64,000 nucleotides of DNA from Jeotgalibacillus campisalis (GTDB lineage Bacteria > Bacillota > Bacilli > Bacillales > Jeotgalibacillaceae). The stretch lies in NCBI RefSeq assembly GCF_000829515.1, contig NZ_JXRR01000017.1, forward strand, positions 1-64,000. The letters run 5' to 3'. This document shows, in pieces, positions 15,812 to 23,905 of the stretch. The notes beneath the pieces were generated by a model. It was not told the origin of the DNA. It saw only the letters and a program-made list of their open reading frames with translations, and searched no databases. Numbering within the stretch: position 1 is the first letter of the stretch; each line of letters opens with the position of its first letter. The position numbers were made by a program, and so were the translations under genes.

Positions 15812-16933
15812 TTAACGATTGGCAACTTCCTTTACAATTGAAACAAGAAGTTCCGTCAATTTATTAAGTTCTTTAATAGGCATTTTTTCATTTTTCGTGT
15901 GGATCTCTTCGTATCCAACAGCCAGATTTACTGTTGGCACTCCCATTCCGGCAATTACATTCGCATCACTTCCGCCTCCACTAGTGAGCAACGCCGATTT
16001 TCTGCCAATTGCCTCTACGGCTGATAAAGCGATTTGTACAACCTCATCCTGCTCTTCGAACTTAAATCCTGGATACATTACTTCTATTTCAATCTCAGCC
16101 GTGCCGCCCATCTCATTTGCCGCGTTTTCAAACGCTTCTTTCATTGCCGCTGCTTGAGCTTCCATCTTTTCAGGAATGAGTGAGCGTGCCTCTGCTAAAA
16201 TATCTACTCTGTCACATACAATATTTGTCGCGCTGCCTCCTTCGAATCGTCCGATATTAGCTGTTGTTTCTTCATCAATTCGGCCAAGCGGCATAGCAGC
16301 AATGGCTTTTGATGCAATGGTGATAGCAGAAACACCCTTCTCAGGTGCAACACCAGCATGAGCTGTTTTTCCATGGATGACGGCTCTTATTTTAGCCTGT
16401 GTGGGAGCAGCAACGATTATGCCCCCCACTTCTCCGTCACTGTCAACAGCAAAACCGTATTTCGCTTTTACATAGTCAGGATTAAGTGCCTTTGCACCGA
16501 CAAGTCCTGATTCTTCTCCAGCTGTAATGATAAATTGAATGGTGCCGTGCTCGACTTGCTCTTCTTTCAGTTGATGAACTAATTCGATCATTGCCGCAAT
16601 GCCTGCTTTATCATCCGCACCAAGGATCGTTGTTCCGTCTGAATGAACGTATCCCTCTTTAACAATTGGTTTTATTCCTTTACCTGGTGTGACCGTATCC
16701 ATATGCGAAGTAAAATAGATCGGATCTGCTCCATCTTTTGTTCCTTCAAGCGTGCAAATTAAATTGTTGGCTCCATGCCCAGTTTCATCCATGCTGCTGT
16801 CTTCTTCAACATGTACGCCCAGTGAACTGAATTTGTTTTTTAGTACTTCCGCTATTTCAGCTTCATACTTCGTTTCTGAATCCACTTGAACCAGCTCTAA
16901 AAATTCTTCTAATAATCTTTTTTCGTTAATCAT
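15812..16933 (-). CDS. yqjE: M20-family metallopeptidase YqjE (PepT-like)
   Basis: This 373-residue zinc peptidase resembles B. subtilis YqjE and PepT-like aminotripeptidases. Metal-site motifs are SHMDTV near residue 82 (His and catalytic Asp), ILGADDKAG near 113 (bridging Asp), AGEESG near 147 (catalytic Glu-Glu), VDSDGEVGG near 172 and GGGSDANV near 328, with the dimerisation (lid) domain between about 185 and 290. It should release N-terminal residues from small peptides in the cytosol, but the real substrate is unknown. ATG 16933 follows GGAGGT. It lies 73 bp downstream of the carboxylase gene yqjD on the same strand. Confidence 0.88.
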   Translation of the reverse strand: MINEKRLLEEFLELVQVDSETKYEAEIAEVLKNKFSSLGVHVEEDSSMDETGHGANNLICTLEGTKDGADPIYFTSHMDTVTPGKGIKPIVKEGYVHSDGTTILGADDKAGIAAMIELVHQLKEEQVEHGTIQFIITAGEESGLVGAKALNPDYVKAKYGFAVDSDGEVGGIIVAAPTQAKIRAVIHGKTAHAGVAPEKGVSAITIASKAIAAMPLGRIDEETTANIGRFEGGSATNIVCDRVDILAEARSLIPEKMEAQAAAMKEAFENAANEMGGTAEIEIEVMYPGFKFEEQDEVVQIALSAVEAIGRKSALLTSGGGSDANVIAGMGVPTVNLAVGYEEIHTKNEKMPIKELNKLTELLVSIVKEVANR

Positions 16934-17006
16934 CAAAATTACCTCCAATTATGTATTCACGGTGTTTAGTATACCGTGAAATGATACGATTCACAAAACC
17001 TTGCCC

Positions 17007-18557
17007 TTAAAGAGGGATATTGCCATGCTTCTTTTTGGGACGGTCTTCTTTTTTGTTTCTGAGCATATCAAGAGACTGTATCAATTTAATTCTGGTTTCC
17101 CGTGGATCAATGACATCATCGACCATTCCTCTAGCAGCAGCCACAAAAGGATTGGCGAATTTTTCACGATATTCTTCAATCTTCTTTGCTCTTGTCGCTT
17201 CTGGGTTTTCGCTTTGAGCAATTTCTTTGGCAAAAATGATATTCGCTGCTCCCTGTGGACCCATTACCGCTATTTCAGCATTAGGCCATGCAAATACAAG
17301 ATCTGCGCCAATTGATTTACTATTTAATGCAACATACGCACCGCCATATGCTTTGCGCAGGATAACTGTCAATTTTGGCACTGTTGCTTCCGAGTAAGCA
17401 TATAAAATTTTTGCTCCGTGTCTAATAATGCCGCCATGCTCCTGTTTAATTCCCGGAAAAAAGCCGGTTACATCTTCAAAGGTTATTAGAGGGATATTAA
17501 ATGAATCGCAAAAACGAATGAATCTTGATGCTTTATCACTGGAATCTATGTCTAATCCTCCTGCCATAACCTTAGGCTGATTGCAGACAAGTCCGACTAC
17601 ATCCCCTTTAATCCGTGCCAGTCCAACGACAATATTACGGGCAAATTCTTTTTGTACTTCCATAAATGAATCCTCATCCATAACTTGTTCAATTACCTTT
17701 CGAACATCGTAAGGTCTGATGGGATCAAATGGAATGGAATCTGCAAGATCAGGTCTGTCGTCTGATGAGGATGTCACTTCCCCTTTAGGCGGTTTTTCAT
17801 CATTGGATAGAGGAAGGTAACTCAACAGTTTTCTTACCTGCTCTAGTGTTTCCTGTTCTGTTCCGGCTCTGAAATGAGCATTTCCACTAATGGAGTTATG
17901 TATTTTCGATCCTCCAAGATCTTCTGATGAAATTTTCTCACCCGTTACAGTCTCAATTACTTTTGGACCTGTAATAAACATTTGACTAGTCTTATCAACC
18001 ATAAAAACAAAATCGGTAATCGCTGGAGAATAAACGGCACCACCTGCACATGGACCCATAATGACAGAAATTTGAGGCACTACCCCAGAATAAACAGCAT
18101 TCCGGTAAAATATATGCCCATATCCATCAAGCGATACGACTCCTTCTTGAATACGGGCACCGCCGGAATCATTAAGCCCAATAAAAGGAGCACCGTTTTT
18201 TGCAGCAAGATCCATCACATTGGCAATTTTTTCAGCATGCATCTCACCTAAAGCTCCACCGAAGACAGTAAAATCCTGTGAAAATAAATAGATCGGTCTG
18301 CCGTTTACTTTCGCATAACCTGTCACGACCCCGTCTCCATGTCCTTTAAGTCCACCCATGCCAAAATCCGCTGAACGATGCTCGATAAATGGATTTAGCT
18401 CCATAAAGGATCCTTCGTCTACTAAAAGATCAATTCGTTCTCTGGCTGTAAGTTTTCCTTTCTCATGCTGACGCGCAATTCGCTCATCTCCACCGCCCAA
18501 TTCTATTTCTCTTCTGCGGTCATACAGCTCATTAATTTTCTCAAACATATCACTCAT
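17007..18557 (-). CDS. yqjD: Biotin-dependent acyl-CoA carboxylase beta subunit (YqjD)
   Basis: This 516-residue carboxyltransferase subunit has the two crotonase-like halves of the family: the N-terminal half with ARERIDLLVDEGSF (about 37), GGALGEMHAEKI (about 100) and NDSGGARIQEGV (about 127), and the C-terminal half with ITFEDVTGFFPG (about 360) and RKAYGGAYVALNSK (about 405). Such proteins transfer CO2 from biotin to propionyl-CoA or related acyl-CoAs. Its gene overlaps the stop of the methylmalonyl-CoA epimerase gene by 8 bp (ATGAGTGA), so the likely role is making methylmalonyl-CoA for the MutAB pathway encoded 8 kb downstream. A matching biotin carboxylase alpha subunit is not adjacent, and AccC/AccB or proteins elsewhere may supply it. 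ATG 18557 is preceded by AAGGAG. Confidence 0.85.
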   Translation of the reverse strand: MSDMFEKINELYDRRREIELGGGDERIARQHEKGKLTARERIDLLVDEGSFMELNPFIEHRSADFGMGGLKGHGDGVVTGYAKVNGRPIYLFSQDFTVFGGALGEMHAEKIANVMDLAAKNGAPFIGLNDSGGARIQEGVVSLDGYGHIFYRNAVYSGVVPQISVIMGPCAGGAVYSPAITDFVFMVDKTSQMFITGPKVIETVTGEKISSEDLGGSKIHNSISGNAHFRAGTEQETLEQVRKLLSYLPLSNDEKPPKGEVTSSSDDRPDLADSIPFDPIRPYDVRKVIEQVMDEDSFMEVQKEFARNIVVGLARIKGDVVGLVCNQPKVMAGGLDIDSSDKASRFIRFCDSFNIPLITFEDVTGFFPGIKQEHGGIIRHGAKILYAYSEATVPKLTVILRKAYGGAYVALNSKSIGADLVFAWPNAEIAVMGPQGAANIIFAKEIAQSENPEATRAKKIEEYREKFANPFVAAARGMVDDVIDPRETRIKLIQSLDMLRNKKEDRPKKKHGNIPL

Positions 18558-18975
18558 GATGAGACTCTCCTTTTTCTCTTGCATGCTCACATAACTCATA
18601 GAGAACACCATGCGCCTGTTTTGGATGCAGAAAAGCTACGTCAGCTCCTCCTGCTCCTTTCTTTGGCTTATCTGTAAGGAAAGTAAGACCTTTATCTTTT
18701 AGCTGCTTCATTCTTGTTTCAATTCCTTCCTCTTCAAAAGCAATATGGTGAATACCTTCTCCCTTTTTTAACAGAAATTTTGCAATAGGTGACTCATCTG
18801 ATAAAGGCTCTAGCAGTTCAAGTTTAACGTTGCCTGCATCTATAAATGCCACTTTAACTCCCTGTTCTTTAATAACTTCTTCTTTTAATAAAGTAAGCGT
18901 TAACATTTCGGTGTAAAATGGAAGTGATGCTTCTATTGACCGGACAGCAATTCCAATATGGTCCACTTTTTTCAT
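18550..18975 (-). CDS. mce: Methylmalonyl-CoA epimerase
   Basis: This 141-residue protein of the vicinal oxygen chelate fold interconverts the (S) and (R) forms of methylmalonyl-CoA. Metal ligands are visible in VDHIGIAV (His near residue 5), LELLEP (Glu near 51), HHIAFE (His near 75) and the late GVLYELCE (Glu near 131), matching known epimerases. The ATG at 18975 follows AGGGGGT. It is translationally coupled to yqjD downstream. With mutA, mutB and meaB in the same window, the route from propionyl-CoA to succinyl-CoA is nearly complete. Confidence 0.9.
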   Translation of the reverse strand: MKKVDHIGIAVRSIEASLPFYTEMLTLTLLKEEVIKEQGVKVAFIDAGNVKLELLEPLSDESPIAKFLLKKGEGIHHIAFEEEGIETRMKQLKDKGLTFLTDKPKKGAGGADVAFLHPKQAHGVLYELCEHAREKGESHHE

Positions 18976-19041
18976 TTTAAAACCCCCTGCCTTTGTCTTC
19001 ATCTCTTATTGTAACGATATCTCTATCTATTGACTAGCTAC

Positions 19042-19070
19042 TTGCGATTTTCTCACAGGAAAGATAAAAT
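19042..19070 (+). promoter_or_regulatory. Probable sigma-A promoter of prli42
   Basis: TTGCGA (19042-19047) and TAAAAT (19065-19070) are 17 bp apart, about 36 bp upstream of the small gene's start. Confidence 0.45.
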
Positions 19071-19105
19071 AGAATCACAATGCCTGTATACAAGGAGAGA
19101 GCGTA

Positions 19106-19201
19106 TTGCGTAATCGTAAATTCAGAAAAATTGTTGTATATTTAATGATATTTGCCATGCTGGCTTCCACTTTAGCCATCGGATTGTCAATGGTTCTATA
19201 A
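19106..19201 (+). CDS. prli42: Stressosome-associated membrane miniprotein Prli42
   Basis: A 31-codon gene starts at TTG 19106, with AAGGAGAG 7 nt upstream. The product has a basic N-terminus (MRNRKFRKIVVYLMIFAML) and one transmembrane helix ending GLSMVL. Length, charge pattern and helix sequence match Prli42, the miniprotein reported in Listeria as the membrane link that activates the stressosome and conserved across Firmicutes. It is flanked by a probable promoter and an intrinsic terminator, so it is a free-standing unit. Too short for standard gene finding, it is easily missed. The assignment rests on memory of the family sequence, not on a search. Confidence 0.8.
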   Translation: MRNRKFRKIVVYLMIFAMLASTLAIGLSMVL

Positions 19202-19211
19202 GATTCAGCTC

Positions 19212-19249
19212 AAACAGCCTTCCTGTTCATACCAGGAAGGCTGTTTTTT
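19212..19249 (+). terminator. Terminator of prli42
   Basis: The stem AACAGCCTTCCTG / CAGGAAGGCTGTT is followed by TTTT. It reaches the stop of the convergent dehydrogenase gene and may help to end that transcript too. Confidence 0.85.
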
Positions 19250-20312
19250 ACTGAGCAGAGGAAATAAGGTAATCACAAATTGCGTTTGTCACTTCTCTAG
19301 TAGAGTAGGCGCCCCCGACATCAGCCGTTTTAATGCCCTGTTTTGTCACTTCTTCAATCGCTTCTATTATGCGTTTAGAAGCATTTAAATGACCTAGATG
19401 ATCGAGCATGAGTGCTGCAGTCCATATTTGTCCTATAGGGTTTGCCTTCTCCTGCCCTGCGATATCAGGAGCTGAACCATGAACCGGTTCAAACATGGAT
19501 GGAAATCTGCCATCCGGGTTTAAATTGGCTGAAGGAGCGATACCAATACTCCCCATCACTGCTCCTGCTAGATCCGTTAATATATCTCCGAATAAATTAG
19601 ATGCCACAATAACATCAAAATTTTGAGGTTTTGTAACAATAAAAGCAGCCAGTGCATCAATATGGATTGATTCTGTTTTAACGTCTGGATAATCTTTGGC
19701 TACTTCTTGAAATACACGATCCCAAAACGGCATGCTATGTACAATTCCATTTGATTTGGTGGCGCTTGTAACCTTTGATTCTCTTTTTCTCGCAAGGTCA
19801 AAAGCAAAGCGCATGGCCCGTTCAGTTGCTTGTCTGGTGAAAATGGCATTTTGCACTGCTATTTCATTGACTCCATTGTGAATGACACCACCAGATTCAC
19901 TGTATTCGCCTTCACTATTTTCACGCACCACTATAAAATCAAACTTGCGAGGTGAGTGTAAAGGGGATTGAATCCCATTGATTACCCGCGCAGGTCTGAT
20001 ATTGAGTGAAAGCGATAGCTCCCGTCTAATCTTAATCAGCATCCCCCACAATGAGATATGGTCAGGTATTAGGGCCGGGTTTCCCACAGCCCCCAAAAAT
20101 ACAGCATCAAAACCTTTCAATGTATCGATCGCATGCTCAGGCATCATCTCTCCCGTTTCAATATAGTGATCTGATCCCCAGTTAAAGTCAACCAGTTCTA
20201 TTTTCAGATCCTCTTCTACCGTTGCGAGCGTTTGCAGCACTTCTTTAGCAGAAGCCATGACTTCCACCCCTATTCCATCTCCCGGCAAGCATGCAATTTT
20301 AATTTTTGCCAA
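19248..20312 (-). CDS. Tartrate/D-malate dehydrogenase family enzyme
   Basis: This 354-residue beta-decarboxylating dehydrogenase belongs to the isocitrate/isopropylmalate superfamily. It shows CLPGDGIGVEV at the start, RRELSLSLNIRPARV near 96 (substrate arginines), VVRENSEGEYSESGG near 127, the Lys of ATKSNGIVHS near 185, NLFGDILTDLAGA near 218 and EPVHGSAPDIAG near 270. The sequence fits the tartrate dehydrogenase/D-malate dehydrogenase group (like B. subtilis YcsA, or DmlA/TtuC) better than LeuB. It oxidises D-malate or tartrate with NAD, releasing CO2 for the malate reaction. It lies 15 bp downstream of a dicarboxylate symporter gene in one operon, which supports a role in using external C4 acids. 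The substrate is an inference. Confidence 0.82.
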   Translation of the reverse strand: MAKIKIACLPGDGIGVEVMASAKEVLQTLATVEEDLKIELVDFNWGSDHYIETGEMMPEHAIDTLKGFDAVFLGAVGNPALIPDHISLWGMLIKIRRELSLSLNIRPARVINGIQSPLHSPRKFDFIVVRENSEGEYSESGGVIHNGVNEIAVQNAIFTRQATERAMRFAFDLARKRESKVTSATKSNGIVHSMPFWDRVFQEVAKDYPDVKTESIHIDALAAFIVTKPQNFDVIVASNLFGDILTDLAGAVMGSIGIAPSANLNPDGRFPSMFEPVHGSAPDIAGQEKANPIGQIWTAALMLDHLGHLNASKRIIEAIEEVTKQGIKTADVGGAYSTREVTNAICDYLISSAQ

Positions 20313-20327
20313 TACAATTCCTCCTTT

Positions 20328-21977
20328 TTATCTGAAATCGTCTGGAAATACTGTGAGATTGATATCAAATATGATTGGTAGATAAAAATAAACAGCAATC
20401 GTAATAATGATGACGCAGGCAATATTTACCCAGAATCCATTTTTAACCATTTCGATAATTTTCAGCTTTCCAGTGGCAAAGATAATCGCATTCGGCGGTG
20501 TACCAACCGGCAGCATAAATGCGCAATTTGCAGCCATCGCAGCAGGCACCATTAAAGCATATGGATGCACATTAATGGCTACTGCCAATGAAGCTAAAAC
20601 CGGTAAAATCATTGTTGCTGTTGCAGTATTAGAAGTGATTTCTGTTAGGAAAAGGACGAGTGCTGCTGTGATGACAATCATCAGAATAAAATTTACTCCC
20701 TCAAGAACCGTCAGCTGTTCACCAATCCAGTTTGCAAGTCCTGTTTCCCTAAATCCTGCTGCAATAGCCAAACCGCCTCCAAATAAAAGTAAGATTCCCC
20801 ACGGTATGTCTTTTGCTACAGTCCAGTCAAGGAGTTTCTTGCCGCCTGATTTAGCAGGAATTAAGAATAATAGTATTCCGGCCGTAATGGCAATCATTGT
20901 GTCATTAATGCCTGGAATCACAAAAAAGTTTTCATTTTCCCATAAAAAGGAGCGGGTTATCCACATAAAAGCAGCAAAAGCAAAGATAATTGCTACCATT
21001 TTTTCCTCATAAGACGTTCTGCCGAGTTTCTTTTTCTCCGCCTGTATCAACTCTTTTCCTCCAGGCAGCTGCTTAAGTTGGATCGGGTGGGCTACCCTGG
21101 TTAAATAAAGCCAGGTAAAAAACAGCAGAATAATTACGATAGGGGCAGCAAATAAAAGCCACATGGCAAATGAAATCTGAATTCCGTAAAGTTCACTTAC
21201 AATACCTGCCAAGAGAAGGTTTGGCGGGGTCCCAATAAGCGTTCCGAGACCGCCAATTGTACCTGCATAACCAACAGCAAATAATAATGCTTTTGAGAAT
21301 TTCTCTTCTTCTAAAGAATAGTCTTTATCAGTGTTTTTTAAGCTTTGAGATACTTGATAGGTTATGGCAGTCGCAATGGGCACCATCATCATGACAGCAG
21401 CTGTATTTGAAACCCACATGGATAAAAATCCTGTAGCAATCATAAAGCCTAAGATGATATTAGAGGTCGAGGTGCCAACTATTGAAATAATGTTCAGGGC
21501 AATTCTCTTGTGAAGACTCCATCGTTCCATCGCTAAAGCGATCATAAAACCTCCCAAAAATAAAAAGACGATTGGATCACCATAGCTTGCGGTTACAGCA
21601 GAGCCTTCCAGCGCTCCGGTTACCGGGAGAAGAACAATAGGAAGCAAAGAAGCTGCCGGTATTGGGATAGCTTCAGTAATCCACCATGTAGCCACCCATA
21701 ATGTTGTCGCAAGGACCATCACGCCTCCTCGGGACAGTGTTTCCGGCTGAAAAAAGAGAATGGTTATCAGAAAGAGAAGCGGACCAAGGATTAACCCGGT
21801 CCGTTGAGGAGTAGTATAACTAGGACCTTGTCCGGATGAATGATCATCTGCTTTTTTCGATTCTGATTTTTCTGGGTCTTCATTCATTTCTTTTCGTCCA
21901 TCAAATGAAAAAAATAAAAGATTCTTTGTTTTTCTATGTGCCCGCCAAAGTGAAGCTGAAAAATTCTGATAAGACAT
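20328..21977 (-). CDS. DASS-family sodium:dicarboxylate symporter
   Basis: This 549-residue protein has a hydrophilic, charged N-terminal extension of about 58 residues, then 12 or more membrane segments. DASS (SLC13) hallmarks include the first SNT-like motif VSNTAAVMMMVPIA near residue 188, GTIGGLGTLIGTPPN near 240, and the second, EITSNTATATMILPV near 455, followed by LPVGTPPNAIIFATG near 500. These paired SNT/TPPN motifs bind sodium and the carboxylates. Likely substrates are succinate, malate or tartrate. ATG 21977 has a GGGGGG ribosome site; an ATG at codon 31 has none, so the long polar tail is probably translated. It is first in an operon with the dehydrogenase, preceded by a cre site and a palindromic operator. 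Confidence 0.85.
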   Translation of the reverse strand: MSYQNFSASLWRAHRKTKNLLFFSFDGRKEMNEDPEKSESKKADDHSSGQGPSYTTPQRTGLILGPLLFLITILFFQPETLSRGGVMVLATTLWVATWWITEAIPIPAASLLPIVLLPVTGALEGSAVTASYGDPIVFLFLGGFMIALAMERWSLHKRIALNIISIVGTSTSNIILGFMIATGFLSMWVSNTAAVMMMVPIATAITYQVSQSLKNTDKDYSLEEEKFSKALLFAVGYAGTIGGLGTLIGTPPNLLLAGIVSELYGIQISFAMWLLFAAPIVIILLFFTWLYLTRVAHPIQLKQLPGGKELIQAEKKKLGRTSYEEKMVAIIFAFAAFMWITRSFLWENENFFVIPGINDTMIAITAGILLFLIPAKSGGKKLLDWTVAKDIPWGILLLFGGGLAIAAGFRETGLANWIGEQLTVLEGVNFILMIVITAALVLFLTEITSNTATATMILPVLASLAVAINVHPYALMVPAAMAANCAFMLPVGTPPNAIIFATGKLKIIEMVKNGFWVNIACVIIITIAVYFYLPIIFDINLTVFPDDFR

Positions 21978-21994
21978 AAAATCCCCCCTTTGTT

Positions 21995-22010
21995 TTTAAA
22001 GCGCTTACAA
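21995..22010 (-). promoter_or_regulatory. cre site upstream of the symporter
   Basis: On the reverse strand TTGTAAGCGCTTTAAA matches the CcpA cre consensus (TGWNANCGNTNWCA) with one mismatch. It lies 18-33 bp upstream of the symporter start, a position that would block transcription during growth on glucose. Confidence 0.6.
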
Positions 22011-22027
22011 TTATAATGAATTTAAAA

Positions 22028-22044
22028 CTGTCGACTGTCGACAG
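22028..22044. promoter_or_regulatory. Perfect 17-bp palindrome, likely GntR operator
   Basis: CTGTCGAC-T-GTCGACAG has 8-bp arms around one base. It lies in the divergent region between the symporter and the FCD-type GntR gene and is the best candidate for the regulator's operator. Confidence 0.6.
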
Positions 22045-22098
22045 GTATATGTAAAAGAATACAAAGCAAATCCCGATCCGTCAAATGAATTTTAAAAA

Positions 22099-22127
22099 TT
22101 GTGACAATATTATTATTTTCTTATAAA
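22099..22127 (+). promoter_or_regulatory. Probable promoter of the gntR gene
   Basis: TTGTGA (22099-22104) and TATAAA (22122-22127) are separated by 17 bp, 47 bp upstream of the ATG. Confidence 0.45.
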
Positions 22128-22173
22128 AGGTTAGTTGACCAAATTTATCCCCTATAACAGGAGGAGATTTAGA

Positions 22174-22860
22174 ATGAACAATCCGATAAAGAAACATAGA
22201 GCGATTCATGAACAGGTGCATGAGCTTATCAAAGAAAGGATTATCCAGGGGGACTATCAGCCCAATCAGCGTCTGTATGAAGCGCACTTAGCAAAAGAGT
22301 TATCCGTCAGCAGAAGCCCGGTAAGAGAAGCAATCAGGATTCTCGAACAAGAAGGTCTTATTAATCAAGATAAACAATCCAGGCTCTATGTTTACTCTCC
22401 CGGCCCTGTAGATGTGGAACAAATTTACCAATGCCGGGAAGTGCTCGAATCACTTGCCGCCTCCCTCAGCGCAGACAACGCGACAAAAAAACAGCTGGAT
22501 GAAATACTGGCTACTGCGGTCGCCTCACATGATTACATCATGGCGGATCGTAATGAAGACAAGCACCGGTTAATCGAACTGAACAGTTTATTTCATGATT
22601 TAATTATCCGTTCAAGTCAAAATAGACGCCTCTTAAAACAGCTTGATAATTTGAGAACGCTCACCTTTATTTATCGCAGGATGAATATTCATGATGAAAA
22701 TCGAAGAAGAGAAATAGCAGAACAGCATGTTAGAATCGCTGAGTTTCTTGTGAATAGAGAGGGTGATCAGGCCTCCTCGCTGATGAGAGAGCATATAGCC
22801 AGTGACAAACGTTTTTTAATGACAATTCTTAAAAGCCAAAAAAACAGTTTGAATGAATAA
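22174..22860 (+). CDS. GntR-family regulator, FCD subgroup
   Basis: This 228-residue protein has an N-terminal winged helix (KERIIQGDYQPNQRLYEAHL, then AKELSVSRSPVREAIRILEQ near residue 45) and a C-terminal all-helical FCD domain. The FCD domain has metal-ligand candidates in ELNSLFHDLIIRSS (Asp/His near 145) and REIAEQHVRIAE (His near 190) plus a late REHIASD (His near 210). FCD regulators sense carboxylates such as those taken up by DASS symporters. ATG 22174 follows AGGAGGAG; an upstream start would overlap the promoter region. It is divergent from the symporter-dehydrogenase operon, with a 17-bp palindrome between them, so it is probably the local regulator. Confidence 0.85.
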   Translation: MNNPIKKHRAIHEQVHELIKERIIQGDYQPNQRLYEAHLAKELSVSRSPVREAIRILEQEGLINQDKQSRLYVYSPGPVDVEQIYQCREVLESLAASLSADNATKKQLDEILATAVASHDYIMADRNEDKHRLIELNSLFHDLIIRSSQNRRLLKQLDNLRTLTFIYRRMNIHDENRRREIAEQHVRIAEFLVNREGDQASSLMREHIASDKRFLMTILKSQKNSLNE

Positions 22861-22880
22861 ATCACCCAAACTGTTTTTTT
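22840..22880. terminator. Terminator between convergent gntR and yqjA
   Basis: The stem AAAACAGTTTG / CAAACTGTTTT overlaps the 3' end of the gntR gene and ends in a T run on the forward strand. The A run on its other side gives a T run on the reverse strand. Confidence 0.75.
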
Positions 22881-23839
22881 CCTTTTTGGGATGGAAGTCC
22901 TCTAAAAGACTGTTTTAGTTGCAGGTATTCTTCCATTTCCCTTATAAATTGATATAACGCAGCTCTTGTTTCAAATTCTTCCCTATTTTTAGGCATGTCC
23001 ATATCCTCAAAAAGAATTTTCATATCATATAATTTTTTTAAATATAAGATCGCTGTATTCCCCGGATGAATATGTTCACTTAAGTCCTCTACAAATTCGG
23101 CAATCATTTTCCGCTGCTCTACAGAAGAAGAAAGGGAAGAAATAAGCGGAAGCATACGCACGATCAATTCAAATTGTTTTTGCCTCATTGAAAAATAAAG
23201 ATAATAATGACTTTCATTTCTTAAAAAATGGTTTTCTACATCTTGAAAGGCAAGTGTTTTTGCTTCCTTTATCAGCTGATCTGTTAAAGTGATCTCTTGA
23301 CCGTTCCAGGCTGCATTTTCATCTTTTAAATAGGCAGCGATCTGCACAAAAATCGCATGAAAGTTGGATTCAATTTTTTCCTGAAATTTAACCAGCTTCG
23401 CATCCACGCTTGGCATGTACAAATTCATGATCAAAGCGACGCCAATTCCAATAACAATTAATAAAAACTCATTCAAAAGAGATGCAAATGTTACTTGACC
23501 GTCCATGAATATATGCACGATAATTACACTGCTTGTAACAATCCCTTCTTTTACATTCAGTGACACTGTAACAGGTATGAAAAAAAGAATCATCAATCCT
23601 ATGACAATCGGATGGTAACCGATCACTTCAAAAAAAACGATGGAAAAAACCATTGCGAGCATACATGCAACAAACCGGCTCCATGAAGCGTCTACTGACT
23701 TCCTTTTTGTATTTTGAATACAAAGAATCGCGATAATTCCAGCGGATGCAAAATTATCGAGATTTATAAAATCTGCTATCATAATGGCAATCGCTGTGCC
23801 TATTGCTGTTTTTAATGTACGGTAACCGATTCGAAACAT
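22862..23839 (-). CDS. yqjA: Aromatic acid exporter (FUSC-type) YqjA
   Basis: This 325-residue protein has an N-terminal membrane half (about 1-150) with helices such as TAIGTAIAIMIADFI, AGIIAILCIQ, FVACMLAMVFSIVFFEV, IVIGLMILFFIPVTVSL and LLIVIGIGVALIMNLY, and a cytosolic helical half (about 150-325). This is the ArAE_1/FUSC layout of B. subtilis YqjA. Family members are thought to export aromatic carboxylates, but the substrate here is unproven. A GAGGGGAAGG site precedes the ATG. It follows artR on the same strand, 66 bp downstream, so the two may be cotranscribed. Confidence 0.85.
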   Translation of the reverse strand: MFRIGYRTLKTAIGTAIAIMIADFINLDNFASAGIIAILCIQNTKRKSVDASWSRFVACMLAMVFSIVFFEVIGYHPIVIGLMILFFIPVTVSLNVKEGIVTSSVIIVHIFMDGQVTFASLLNEFLLIVIGIGVALIMNLYMPSVDAKLVKFQEKIESNFHAIFVQIAAYLKDENAAWNGQEITLTDQLIKEAKTLAFQDVENHFLRNESHYYLYFSMRQKQFELIVRMLPLISSLSSSVEQRKMIAEFVEDLSEHIHPGNTAILYLKKLYDMKILFEDMDMPKNREEFETRAALYQFIREMEEYLQLKQSFRGLPSQKGKKQFG

Positions 23840-23905
23840 ATTTTCCTTCCCCTCAAATATGGAATGATGATGGCCAACGGATTGCTATTATGAAGAGACG
23901 TTCGT

